Numbered from the stretch's first letter, positions 1 through 7,222 are shown. The stretch: DNA of 11,801 bases from Clostridia bacterium (GCA_017652965.1 JAGBZZ010000329.1:1-11801); one strand, 5' to 3'. Notes: generated by a model not told the origin, from the letters alone. Made by a program: numbers and translations.

Positions 1-153
1 GAGCGGAGCGTAAGCGGAGTCGAACTTTTTCCGCCGAGATCCCGAACGATGCTACACAGCGTGCGATCCTCGGTTCACTCGGATTTCGACGTTGCTCAGG
101 ATGACACGGCGGAAAAAGCGCAAGGCGAAGCCGTAGCGGAATCTCGGGCGTTC
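1..153. repeat. Non-coding edge region resembling a dispersed intergenic repeat
   Basis: No convincing gene lies here. A perfect 12-bp inverted repeat, CTTTTTCCGCCG at 25-36 and CGGCGGAAAAAG at 107-118, brackets about 70 bases. Read on the minus strand, 107-94 gives GTGTCATCCTGAGC. Read on the plus strand, 1-24 contains GAGCGGAGCGTAAGCGGAG followed by TCGAA. Both resemble the two ends of the 'TCATYCTGAGCGRAGCG...GTCGAA' type of intergenic repeat that is common in Clostridia genomes (recalled from general knowledge, not searched). A further imperfect pair is CCGAGATCCCG at 34-44 against CGGAATCTCGG at 137-147. The element is cut by the window edge. It lies downstream of spoIVB and may also provide its transcription end, since minus-strand RNA would meet U-rich sequence at 117-113, but no clean terminator hairpin is visible. 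Confidence 0.5.
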
Positions 154-1347
154 TTACGCCGCTCTTTGCTGTGGCACATCTGCGGCGTTCAGCATATTCT
201 CAATAAAAATCCCGTACCCCGCCGTCGGGTCGCCGATCATCACGTGTGTTACCGCGCCGACGAGCTTACCGTTTTGGATGATGGGAGAGCCCGACATGCC
301 CTGCACGATCCCGCCCGTCATTTCCAAAAGGCGGGGGTCGGTCACGCGGATAGAAAAGCTTTTCTGGCTGTTCTTTTCACCGCGCAGGGAGGTGATCTCA
401 ATGCTGTAGGTCGCTTTCTCCTCGCCCTCTACCGTGCAAAGGATCTCGGCAGGGCCGCACACCACCTCGTGCCGCAGGGCGATGGGGATAGCCTCGGAGG
501 CGGCAGGCGGGGATGCCAGAATGCCAAAGACCCCGCAATCGGTATTGGATAAAAGCGTGCCCAGCCTTTCGGCCGTCAGATGCCCGCGCAGCTCGCCCGG
601 GACACCGGGCGCCCCCGCCCGCACCCCCGAAAGGCTGACCCCGGTCACCGTCCCGCGGGCAAGCGCGGCCGGGGCAGTGCCGATGCCGTCGTACACCCCG
701 TGCCCAAGCCCGCCAAAGGCGCCTGTCCCGGGGTCGATAAAGGTGACGGTGCCAATACCGGCGATGCTATCCTTGACGGTAATACCCAACCGATAGCATC
801 GCTCCTTTGCGGCGTACAGGGGGGATACCGCCAGCGTAAGCGATGCCCCCTTGCGTAGCACGGTCAGCGAAAGTGCCCGCCCGCCCGAGGCGGCGATCAC
901 GTCCGAAAATTCCTCGGCCGTGCGGACGGCAACCCCATCCACCGCGGTGATAAGATCGCCGCATGCCAGCCCCGCCTCCTTGGCAGGGCAAGCGGTAATG
1001 GCGTCCCCTGCCACCTCGGTCAAGGCGGTTACCAGGATGCCGTTCAAGGGGGCGCGCAGGCCGAAAAGCTGTCCCCCGGGGACAAGCATAAGCCTTTGAT
1101 ACCGCCTCAGCTCGATCTCCTTAAGCGGCAGGACGCCGAAAAGTGACAGGGTACCGCGTGCGGTGCCCTCCTCCTCCTCCTCAAGGCTTAGGGTGAGCCA
1201 TCCGTCGGTGTCCCCCGTCTCCTCCCAAAAAACCGAAACGGTTTTGGGGATCAGATGATCCGCAATTCCGATCATCCCTGCCGCCAAGAGGATACAGAGC
1301 AATAAAAGGAGAGAGAGCCCGGACAAAAATTTTTGTACAAGATTCAT
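154..1347 (-). CDS. spoIVB: SpoIVB, sporulation serine peptidase (S55 family)
   Basis: This 397-residue protein is secreted or anchored from the forespore into the intermembrane space. In Bacillus subtilis it cleaves SpoIVFA to release SpoIVFB, which then processes pro-sigma-K. An N-terminal membrane segment spans about residues 7-27. A PDZ domain spans about 95-175 (GILV near the start, GDLITAVDG at 130-138). The peptidase domain follows with the expected triad: His216 in GLGHG, Asp337 in VTDPRLL and Ser352 in QGMSGSP. The 15-residue Asp-Ser spacing equals that of the B. subtilis enzyme (D363, S378). The signature around GKLVGAVTHVMIGDP is intact, so the enzyme should be active. The ATG is the only plausible start before the membrane segment. 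The nearest Shine-Dalgarno-like AAAGG (1363-1367) is about 15 bases away, rather far. The gene is monocistronic here, separated from the upstream operon by a terminator. In many relatives spo0A follows spoIVB; the window ends before this can be checked. Confidence 0.96.
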   Translation of the reverse strand: MNLVQKFLSGLSLLLLLCILLAAGMIGIADHLIPKTVSVFWEETGDTDGWLTLSLEEEEEGTARGTLSLFGVLPLKEIELRRYQRLMLVPGGQLFGLRAPLNGILVTALTEVAGDAITACPAKEAGLACGDLITAVDGVAVRTAEEFSDVIAASGGRALSLTVLRKGASLTLAVSPLYAAKERCYRLGITVKDSIAGIGTVTFIDPGTGAFGGLGHGVYDGIGTAPAALARGTVTGVSLSGVRAGAPGVPGELRGHLTAERLGTLLSNTDCGVFGILASPPAASEAIPIALRHEVVCGPAEILCTVEGEEKATYSIEITSLRGEKNSQKSFSIRVTDPRLLEMTGGIVQGMSGSPIIQNGKLVGAVTHVMIGDPTAGYGIFIENMLNAADVPQQRAA

Positions 1348-1426
1348 GGTGCGATCGCGCCGCCTTTCTTACGTTTCCTTTTTTAATGTGTACTCGCGCT
1401 TTCGCCTTTATGTGCGTGTCCCCCCG

Positions 1427-1465
1427 AAAATAAAGTGGCAGAATTGCCAATTGCAATTCTGCCAC
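1427..1465 (-). terminator. Intrinsic terminator of the minus-strand lipoprotein operon
   Basis: A perfect 12-bp stem is formed by GTGGCAGAATTG (1435-1446) and CAATTCTGCCAC (1454-1465) around a 7-base loop. On the minus strand it is followed by TTTATTTT (1434-1427). It begins 5 bases beyond the stop codon at 1470-1472. It separates this operon from spoIVB, which must therefore have its own promoter in 1348-1426. Confidence 0.88.
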
Positions 1466-1469
1466 ACGG

Positions 1470-2147
1470 TTATTTGTTTTGAAAGCGCAAAAGCGGAAGC
1501 ATAAAGGCCGCCCGCAGGGTATGTGCGGTAAGAGCGTAGACACGGTAGGTCTCGGCGCGGTAGGGCGGCAGATGAAAGCAAAGGCTTGCGCAGTCCCCGC
1601 CCGAAGCCGTGATCGAAAAGTCGGAATTTTTGGCGATCGCCTGCAGGATCGGCCATTTGTCCTCCTGCAACAGCCCGAAAAGCGCGGCGGCCTCGGTCTC
1701 TGTCATAGCGGGGCCATCGCAGGTCAGGGTGATCGCAGGGGCGGCGCCGCCAGAGGCCGTAACCTTGACGGGGATCCCGTGCTTGGCGGTATAGTGCAGG
1801 GCAGTGCCGATACAGAAAAAGAGATTGTGGGTGCAAAGCGCCACGGTGGAGGGTGGCGTGTCGTACGGCATCACCGCGACCCCGTCCATCCCAGAGACAA
1901 GCTCGGAAAGCACACCGTATAGGGAGGAAAGCAGGACGGGCAGCTTCTTGGCACGCATCCGCGCATGCGGGGTGGCCATCTCGGCCATCAGCGCCTCGGC
2001 GATCTCGGCAGGCTCCCCCTCGGCGGTGTAGGAAAGGGTCGCCCCGGCGGCTACCGTCCCATGGGATAAGGTAGGATGCCCGGGGAGGGTGCGGCCCGCC
2101 TCAGCCATGCGGCCTGCTTGATGAAACTGATATTTGCTTTGTGTCAT
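1470..2147 (-). CDS. Unknown protein, possibly a degenerate GHKL ATPase-like fold
   Basis: I do not recognise a named family for this 225-residue cytoplasmic protein, which has no signal peptide or clear membrane helix. The second half is faintly reminiscent of a histidine-kinase ATPase domain. Residues about 108-130 (starting NLFFCIGTALHY, then GIPVKV) sit where an N-box helix and following strand would lie. CDGPA at 143-147 is where a G1-like turn would be. The end (about 165-194: WPILQAIAK, then ITASGG and FHLPPY) resembles the terminal helix, strands and LP of such domains. The true N-box and glycine-rich ATP-lid motifs are missing, so ATP binding is doubtful. Its ATG overlaps the stop of the upstream lipoprotein gene as TGATG, and no good Shine-Dalgarno is visible. 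This suggests translational coupling and a shared function with the lipoprotein. The fold assignment is inference at low confidence; that the reading frame is a gene is well supported by coupling and terminator placement. Confidence 0.8.
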   Translation of the reverse strand: MTQSKYQFHQAGRMAEAGRTLPGHPTLSHGTVAAGATLSYTAEGEPAEIAEALMAEMATPHARMRAKKLPVLLSSLYGVLSELVSGMDGVAVMPYDTPPSTVALCTHNLFFCIGTALHYTAKHGIPVKVTASGGAAPAITLTCDGPAMTETEAAALFGLLQEDKWPILQAIAKNSDFSITASGGDCASLCFHLPPYRAETYRVYALTAHTLRAAFMLPLLRFQNK

Positions 2148-3190
2148 CAGGGTCTGAAATCCGAGGGCGTCAGCGTGGCAAAGGCATCCTTGTAAACAAT
2201 ACCTTCCAAAAGTGCTTCTGCCTTCTCAAGGACGGTAGCGCACTGCAGGTCGTAGAGGTAGACCTCCTCGATCTCGGCATAGCGGCTTTCAAAATGGCTG
2301 CTCAGCTTTTTCAGCCGCTTGACGATGTAATAGCCCTCCGCCCCAAGCTCAATAATATCCGAGGTCTCGTCCTCGGAGAGCTGGTAGGCGGTTTCGATCA
2401 GCTCGGCATAATAGGCGCTGTCCTTGGTATAGCGCCCCATGTAGAAATCGGTGCTGGGCTCCAACGATAACTGGATAGCCAGATCGATCTTGCCATTCTC
2501 AAGATGCTTTTTTGCCGTCTCAAGCAGCTCCCGATTTTCATCCTCGGTCAGCCCTAAGAAGCTGGCGTTCTTCGGCCGCCCGACCCACACCACACGGATG
2601 CAGTCGGCACTTTTAAAGAAGGCGCGCACGTCGTCCTCGGTAAAGCGGTGGGTGTTCTGATAGTATTCCATCAGCTCCTCCTCGCACAGGGCATAGCGGA
2701 TCATCAGGCGGTTGACGGCGTCGTTCATATGGTAATGCTCGCGGATGTAGTCGAGATACTCGCTATAGCTGTCAAAGCCGACGATTACATGCTCACCCAT
2801 CGCGCCACCGCCCACGGTGGTCTTGAGATAGTTCATAATAGAGGTGTCCATCTCCTCACCGAAGGGGTCGATGCCTACCTCCTTGCAAAGTGCAAAAAGA
2901 CCGTAGATCTCGGCAACCTGTGCGAGAGCCTCCTCCATCACCTCGTCAAAGCGCTCTTCCCATCCCGCCCCCGTGAAGTAGGTGTCGTTGTATTCCTCCC
3001 GCCTTTCGCAGGCGTTCAGGAAAAAGGTGTACAGCACCTCAAAATTAACGGTATGCTCACCAAGCTGAAGGACGGGCGTGGCCTCCTTCTCGCTGGATTT
3101 ACGCAGCTTATAATTTTCGCACGAGGTCAGCGCACAGGAAAGCATAAGCAGGGCAAGGCAAAGGGCCAGGGCACGAATGCGGATCTTCAT
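2147..3190 (-). CDS. PrsA/SurA-like lipoprotein with a divergent parvulin-type region
   Basis: This 347-residue surface lipoprotein has a short positively charged N-terminus, a hydrophobic stretch and lipobox LTSC (21-24), so Cys24 would be lipidated. A helical region about 40-190 fits the chaperone-like N-terminal part of SurA/PrsA proteins. Residues about 195-292 look like a worn parvulin (rotamase) domain: IDLAIQLSLEPSTDF corresponds to the usual 'F..lA...S.d' element, and AYQLSEDETSDIIELGAEGYYIVKRL to the final 'l..gevS.vie...GyhIikl' element. The central catalytic residues are not recognisable, so prolyl isomerase activity is uncertain and a pure foldase or chaperone role is possible. 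AGGAAG lies 6 bases before the ATG, on the minus strand at about 3197-3202. It is the first gene of a two-gene operon, with a TATAAT promoter element at 3237-3242 and an operator-like palindrome just below it. The lipoprotein call is firm and the PrsA/SurA relationship moderate. Confidence 0.85.
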   Translation of the reverse strand: MKIRIRALALCLALLMLSCALTSCENYKLRKSSEKEATPVLQLGEHTVNFEVLYTFFLNACERREEYNDTYFTGAGWEERFDEVMEEALAQVAEIYGLFALCKEVGIDPFGEEMDTSIMNYLKTTVGGGAMGEHVIVGFDSYSEYLDYIREHYHMNDAVNRLMIRYALCEEELMEYYQNTHRFTEDDVRAFFKSADCIRVVWVGRPKNASFLGLTEDENRELLETAKKHLENGKIDLAIQLSLEPSTDFYMGRYTKDSAYYAELIETAYQLSEDETSDIIELGAEGYYIVKRLKKLSSHFESRYAEIEEVYLYDLQCATVLEKAEALLEGIVYKDAFATLTPSDFRP

Positions 3191-3215
3191 AGGTCGCTTC
3201 CTTTACATATAATAT

Positions 3216-3233
3216 AGTGGCACGTGTGCCACT
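3216..3233. promoter_or_regulatory. Operator-like palindrome at the +1 of the lipoprotein operon
   Basis: Perfect 8-bp inverted repeats, AGTGGCAC (3216-3223) and GTGCCACT (3226-3233), are separated by 2 bases. The leftward TATAAT lies at 3237-3242, so the expected transcription start (about 3230) falls inside the palindrome. This is a classic position for a repressor operator. Alternatively it forms a small hairpin at the extreme 5' end of the mRNA, which would need the inner pairs opened to make a 4-base loop. Confidence 0.5.
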
Positions 3234-3236
3234 TCT

Positions 3237-3267
3237 ATTATAACACAAAAATTTCGGTTTTAGTGAA
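3237..3267 (-). promoter_or_regulatory. Sigma-A-type promoter for the PrsA/SurA-like lipoprotein operon
   Basis: The minus strand has a perfect -10 TATAAT at 3242-3237. The -35 is weak: TTCACT at 3267-3262 is 19 bases upstream, and CACTAA at 3265-3260 is 17 bases upstream. The leader to the ATG at 3190 is about 40 bases. A weak -35 next to a palindromic site is compatible with regulated transcription. Confidence 0.55.
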
Positions 3268-3288
3268 AATTATATGAATAAAATTTGT

Positions 3289-3300
3289 AAAAGCGCTTTT
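3289..3300. promoter_or_regulatory. cre-like palindrome upstream of hprK
   Basis: AAAAGCGCTTTT is a perfect 12-bp palindrome. Its core matches the centre of catabolite-responsive elements (TGWAANCGNTNWCA type), but the flanking bases are TA and TG rather than TG and CA. It lies about 16 bases upstream of the hprK -35 (3317), and also upstream of the divergent operon's promoter. CcpA binding is inferred only from this partial match. Confidence 0.35.
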
Positions 3301-3316
3301 GGGGCGTTTTTTTCGC

Positions 3317-3345
3317 TTGCAAAGCGCGGGAAGGTGTGGTATACT
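3317..3345 (+). promoter_or_regulatory. Extended -10 sigma-A promoter for hprK
   Basis: TTGCAA (3317-3322), a 17-base spacer and TATACT (3340-3345), preceded by TG at 3337-3338, give an extended -10. Transcription should begin near 3352, followed by a G-rich Shine-Dalgarno at about 3357-3364. A 5-bp inverted repeat CGCTT/AAGCG (3314-3318 and 3322-3326) overlaps the -35. The promoter position rules out an in-frame GTG at 3336 as the start codon. Confidence 0.82.
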
Positions 3346-3374
3346 GTAAGAAAAATGAGGGGGGACCTTTAAAG

Positions 3375-4319
3375 ATGGGGACTGCCATGCAGGATGAATA
3401 TACCGTATCATTGGCCGAAATGATCAAGGAGCTTGCCTTGACCGAGGCCCAGATGCCCACACCGGCCACCGAGGTGTTTCTTACGGTGCCGCGTGTCAAC
3501 CGCCCGGGCCTTCAGCTGACCGGGTTTTATGACTACTATGAGGCAGAGCGCGTGCAGATCCTCGGAAAGGCCGAGATCCAGTATCTGCAGAGAATGGACG
3601 ATGCCGAGCGGCACCGTTGCCTTGACCAGCTTTTCTCCACCCATCCTGTGGCCGTGGTCGTTACCTCCGGCCTTTCGCTTGAGGAGGAGGATATGAAAAT
3701 GGCCGCCGAGCACGGCGTGCCGATTTTGCGGACCGAGGAGCGGACAAGTGAGTTCATGGCCGCCCTTATCGCCTTTTTGAACGTGCAGCTTGCCCCGCGC
3801 ATCACCCGCCACGGAGTTTTGGTGGAGGTGTACGGCGAGGGTATCCTGCTCTTGGGTGATAGTGGCGTCGGTAAAAGTGAGACGGCTATTGAGCTTGTCA
3901 AGCGCGGCCACCGCCTGATCGCCGACGATGCCGTGGAGATCAAGCGTGTGTCGGCCAAGTCGCTTGTCGGCCAGGCCCCCGAGATCATCCGCCACTATGT
4001 AGAGCTGCGCGGTATCGGGGTGGTGGACGTGCGCCGCCTTTTCGGTATGGGTGCCGTCAAAAACACCGAAAAGATCGACCTTGTCATTAACCTTGAGCCC
4101 TGGGTGCAGGGCAAGATGTACGACCGCCTGGGCCTCGACGAGGAAAAGACCGAGATCCTCGGCATCAGCCTCCCGTCGATCACCATCCCCGTGCGGCCGG
4201 GGCGCAACCTCTCGATCATCATTGAGGTAGCCGCCATGAACAACCGCCAGAAGAAGATGGGCTACAACACCGCCGAGGAATTCAACAAAAGGATCATGGC
4301 CTCTATGGGGCTGCAGTAA
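3375..4319 (+). CDS. hprK: HPr kinase/phosphorylase
   Basis: This bifunctional enzyme phosphorylates HPr on a serine with ATP or pyrophosphate and removes that phosphate, setting catabolite repression and PTS activity in Gram-positive bacteria. From the ATG at 3375 it is 314 residues, normal for the family. The N-terminal regulatory domain spans about 1-130. The catalytic P-loop domain starts around TRHGVLVEVYGEG (His146). Walker A GDSGVGKS is at about 161-168, ADDAVEI at about 183-189, the HprK signature ELRGIGVVDVRRLFG at about 210-224, and the C-terminal loop PVRPGRN at about 272-278. All expected active-site segments are present. The start was chosen because GAGGGGGG (3357-3364) lies 10 bases before the ATG at 3375; a longer in-frame GTG at 3336 lies within the -10, and an ATG at 3387 is too far from the Shine-Dalgarno. 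It is a single-gene unit between its own promoter and terminator. In many Firmicutes hprK is in an operon with other genes, so this solo arrangement is notable. A cre-like site upstream hints at feedback control. Confidence 0.96.
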   Translation: MGTAMQDEYTVSLAEMIKELALTEAQMPTPATEVFLTVPRVNRPGLQLTGFYDYYEAERVQILGKAEIQYLQRMDDAERHRCLDQLFSTHPVAVVVTSGLSLEEEDMKMAAEHGVPILRTEERTSEFMAALIAFLNVQLAPRITRHGVLVEVYGEGILLLGDSGVGKSETAIELVKRGHRLIADDAVEIKRVSAKSLVGQAPEIIRHYVELRGIGVVDVRRLFGMGAVKNTEKIDLVINLEPWVQGKMYDRLGLDEEKTEILGISLPSITIPVRPGRNLSIIIEVAAMNNRQKKMGYNTAEEFNKRIMASMGLQ

Positions 4320-4335
4320 TAAAAAAGTGAAAGAG

Positions 4336-4368
4336 AAAGAGGAGCGCACAGCTGTGCGCTCCTCTTTT
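4336..4368. terminator. Bidirectional intrinsic terminator between convergent genes
   Basis: Arms AAAGAGGAGCGCAC (4336-4349) and GTGCGCTCCTCTTT (4354-4367) are perfectly complementary around the loop AGCT. The core is fully palindromic. T residues follow on the plus strand (to 4368). A purine-rich A tract (4321-4340) supplies U-rich RNA on the minus strand. It therefore serves hprK (stop at 4319) and the convergent gene whose stop is at 4403. Confidence 0.93.
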
Positions 4369-4402
4369 GCTTGCGGTTATGCCTTTTGGCGTCGCCCTCC
4401 GA

Positions 4403-7111
4403 TCAGTCGAAGAGCTGACCGCCGTACAGGAACACAACGTCGGCCGTCTTGCCGGTATTACCGACAGGGTAGGCGGTGGTGTTTTCCAGCGCTTTGGTAA
4501 ATCCGGTGATCTTGCCTGTCGTGTAGGTGAATACCAGGTTATCCCCCTCAAGGCAAATGGTATCGAAATCACCCTTCTCAAAGCGGATGATGGGGCCATC
4601 GGTCTCGTCGGCAGAGCGGACAGTGGCCATCGGTACGCCGGTCACCGAGAAAATCTCGGCAAGGAAAGCATCGATAAAGGTGCTGTTCTCGGCGGTAAGC
4701 AGGACAGCGTAGGAGGTCAGGCTCTTGCCCTGAATGTATACCGAGGTCAACGGCTCACGGCACAGAAGCTGGATGGACGGGGTGGTGATGCGCATCTCCT
4801 CACGGCAGTAGGTGGCCAGCTGACGCAGGGTCACACCGCTCGAGAAGGTTTCGCTTTCTGCAGCCGTGTAGACAACAACGTTTTCGGAGCCCTCACGCTC
4901 TACCGCCACAAAGGCCGAGAAGAAGAGCTTGGTGATCGAGCCGGTGGAGGCATACTCGTAGGCAAAGCAGGTGGAGTCATCGCCAAAGGAGAGGGTCTCA
5001 ACCGCAAAGCCACTGCCCGTCTTGTAGACGTCAAGCTTGTTGGCGGGCGAATCGGCGATCACATCCCAGCCGTTTGCGGTCTTTTCAACCTCCATCCCGG
5101 CATTGCTGGTGGTCTTGAAGAGGAGGCCGATCGTGACGGTGTAGCCCTTGGCCTCCAGTGCCGAAAGCACGGCAGTGTCGATTTCAAATACACTGCGCAC
5201 GGCGGGGTCGCCCGAAAGGTGGAGCTGATAACCGCGGAAGGAGATAAGCTCTGCCGAGGCTACGTTGCCGTAATAACGGTCGGAGTATTCCTTCACGGTG
5301 TCAGAAAGGCGCTTGTTCAGCACCGTCGTATGCTGCAGGATGTCGGGGTGTACGTCTGCAAAGCTTTCGTACACAAACTCCCGCACGATCTCGTGTGCCT
5401 CGACAAGGTCGGCAAGCTCAAGATTAAAGGTGGAGGCTACCGTGTAGAAATGCTTGGCGGCATCCGAAAGCCCGGTGGCGTTACCAAAGAAGTCATCGGC
5501 CGAAACGTAGGGCGTTTGGATGTAGTGTTCCAAGAAGTCGGTCATAAAGATGTCATCGATGATGGCATCGATCTCCGCAGTCAGCATCTGGGGGGTGGCG
5601 GCGGGGTTAGCATCGTAGTAGCGCTTGAAGTCGGTAAAGATCCTGTCGTGATACTCGGCAGGCATCGCACGGACGGCGGCGGCACTGATCTTGCCGGCGG
5701 CCACGGCGGCGTTAAAGGTCTCAAAGGCGGCACCCTCGCCGGTCAGCTTCAGGGCGTTTACGGCACTGTCGAAGGCGGCGGCCACGGTGGCGCGGTCATC
5801 ACCGATGGTGTACTCGGCCATCAGGATGGAAAGCGTGATAATGTCGTCTGCCCCCATCTTGACCTTACCGCCCGAAACGAGCGACGAGATGTCAAGGCGG
5901 AACCACTTGCAAAGGTCGGCCAGGTGATTCTGGCGGATCTCGGCATCGGTAAGCTCGGTATTGTAATAACGGTAGGCGTAGACCTCACCGCCCTTGGCCG
6001 AGCTCGACCAGCCGTAATACATCATGTTCTGGAAGCCCGAGATCGTACCGGGGGTCGTGAACAGGAGGCCGTCCTGCGTGCGCATGGTAAACGAATCGTC
6101 GCCGGTGCTTTCGCTGGAGGAGCCGTTCAGGGTCAGGGTGACGTCCTCCACGCGGCTTGTCGAAAGGCTGACAGCGGGAATGGAAGCCCCCTCGGACATC
6201 AGAAAGGCGCTGTTGCTGGTAAAGCCGGTGAAGGTAACGCGGCTGTTTGCAACGTCAAAGACGGCCGTGGGACGGGCATTGAGGAAGAGGATCGGCGAGC
6301 CGTTTGTGGCATCCTCACCGAACTTCGTGATGACCTGCAGGGAGAGGGCGTCGGATCTGACCGGGGTCAGCCCAAGGCCGCCCATCTGCATACCGCCCGA
6401 GGAGTGGTAGTCATAGCGCATCTTGAGATAGCCGTCCTCGATGGTGAAGGCAGAGTGCTGGGTGTTGCTGTTATGCTCATAGTCGGTACGGCCGGCCGCC
6501 AGGGCGGGGGCGTACGAGTAGAGGGTGAAGAGGGACTCGTAGTTCTTGATGAAGAACTCGGAAAGGAAGTTTCTCTCGGCCTTCTGCCAGGCGGAGGAGG
6601 CGGCAAGGAAGGCGTTGTTGGCACCGTAGAAGACCTCGTAGGCCTTGCCGTCGGGCAGGGCGGGGAAGGTCTTGATGGCCGCCTCGGCCTCGGCCGCGGT
6701 CTTATACTCTACCGTGGGGGTGGTGACCTCTTTCCCGTCCTCGTAGAACTTGCAGGTGCTGCCCGCCCGCGTGATCACACGGTAGCAGGAGTGCGCCTCA
6801 AGGGAGGTGAAGTTGTAGACCTCGCCCTCATCACGGACGCCGTCCTTATTGGCATCGTACCAATAGGCATCGTTTTCGGAGGGGGAGACGGGCATGGTAT
6901 AGTCGGTACCGTTCGTGTTCCAATAGGAATTGGTCTTGAAAAAGTCAACCTGGAAGACAAGCCCATCCTGCACGTACAGCGCGTTGTAATCGTTAGCGCT
7001 GATGCTCGGATAGGTCACCTCTTCACCGTCTGTAGCGATGGCCGTCAGCGGGACAAGCGCCGACAGGGCAAGCAGAGCGGCCAGAGAAAGGGACAAAAGC
7101 CGTTTCAACAT
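4403..7111 (-). CDS. Large secreted multidomain protein with LamG-like region, function unknown
   Basis: This 902-residue exported protein has a clear signal peptide (KR, hydrophobic core, likely cut after AIA near residue 26). Residues 86-97 (DANKDGVRDEGE) fit the 12-residue EF-hand calcium loop DxNxDGxxDxxE exactly. Residues about 220-400 look like a concanavalin/LamG-type jelly roll, ending in the typical GGEVYAYRYYNTELTDAEI followed by RQNH. Residues about 410-530 are predicted mostly helical. Residues about 780-885 (VYIQGKSLTSYAVLL, TGVP, DGPIIRF) resemble the small alpha/beta domain that precedes catalytic barrels in some Firmicutes glycoside hydrolases, but no catalytic barrel follows. 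I see no sortase motif, cell-wall repeat or C-terminal membrane anchor, so it is probably released or bound non-covalently. AAAGGAG lies 8 bases before the ATG and a promoter lies at 7157-7186. A carbohydrate-binding or surface role is inferred. The opposite strand also stays open, but has none of these signals. Confidence 0.88.
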   Translation of the reverse strand: MLKRLLSLSLAALLALSALVPLTAIATDGEEVTYPSISANDYNALYVQDGLVFQVDFFKTNSYWNTNGTDYTMPVSPSENDAYWYDANKDGVRDEGEVYNFTSLEAHSCYRVITRAGSTCKFYEDGKEVTTPTVEYKTAAEAEAAIKTFPALPDGKAYEVFYGANNAFLAASSAWQKAERNFLSEFFIKNYESLFTLYSYAPALAAGRTDYEHNSNTQHSAFTIEDGYLKMRYDYHSSGGMQMGGLGLTPVRSDALSLQVITKFGEDATNGSPILFLNARPTAVFDVANSRVTFTGFTSNSAFLMSEGASIPAVSLSTSRVEDVTLTLNGSSSESTGDDSFTMRTQDGLLFTTPGTISGFQNMMYYGWSSSAKGGEVYAYRYYNTELTDAEIRQNHLADLCKWFRLDISSLVSGGKVKMGADDIITLSILMAEYTIGDDRATVAAAFDSAVNALKLTGEGAAFETFNAAVAAGKISAAAVRAMPAEYHDRIFTDFKRYYDANPAATPQMLTAEIDAIIDDIFMTDFLEHYIQTPYVSADDFFGNATGLSDAAKHFYTVASTFNLELADLVEAHEIVREFVYESFADVHPDILQHTTVLNKRLSDTVKEYSDRYYGNVASAELISFRGYQLHLSGDPAVRSVFEIDTAVLSALEAKGYTVTIGLLFKTTSNAGMEVEKTANGWDVIADSPANKLDVYKTGSGFAVETLSFGDDSTCFAYEYASTGSITKLFFSAFVAVEREGSENVVVYTAAESETFSSGVTLRQLATYCREEMRITTPSIQLLCREPLTSVYIQGKSLTSYAVLLTAENSTFIDAFLAEIFSVTGVPMATVRSADETDGPIIRFEKGDFDTICLEGDNLVFTYTTGKITGFTKALENTTAYPVGNTGKTADVVFLYGGQLFD

Positions 7112-7156
7112 AGCTAAAACTCCTTTTTAACAAAAATATATAAAAGTGCTATTAAA

Positions 7157-7186
7157 AGTATATCACAGATGCAAGAGTTGTGGCAA
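7157..7186 (-). promoter_or_regulatory. Extended -10 promoter for the 902-residue secreted protein
   Basis: On the minus strand TTGCCA (7186-7181), an 18-base spacer and TATACT (7162-7157), with TG one base upstream (7165-7164), make an extended -10 promoter. The leader to the ATG at 7111 is about 40 bases, with AAAGGAG at 7126-7120. Confidence 0.62.
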
Positions 7187-7222
7187 TTGACAAAGTGAAT
7201 GGGTTTTTTTGCATTTTTTTGT

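Noticed and set aside
49..552. A plus-strand 167-codon frame at the left edge
   Set aside because: Most of it is antisense to spoIVB, and its beginning lies in the repeat-like region with no Shine-Dalgarno.
1348..1426. Possible forespore sigma-F/G promoter for spoIVB
   Set aside because: On the minus strand CATTAAA resembles the -10, but the nearest -35-like ACATA is about 20 bases away and matches poorly, so I did not annotate a promoter although one must exist here.
4367..7117. A 916-codon open frame on the plus strand opposite the secreted-protein gene
   Set aside because: Its translation is glycine- and basic-residue-rich without recognisable domains, and it begins within the hprK terminator region. 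The minus frame has a signal peptide, Shine-Dalgarno, promoter and domains. The open antisense frame follows from codon use that avoids TTA, CTA and TCA.
7187..7192. TTGACA upstream of the sipL-like gene as a sigma-A -35
   Set aside because: No -10-like sequence lies 16-18 bases downstream; the region there is a T-rich tract.
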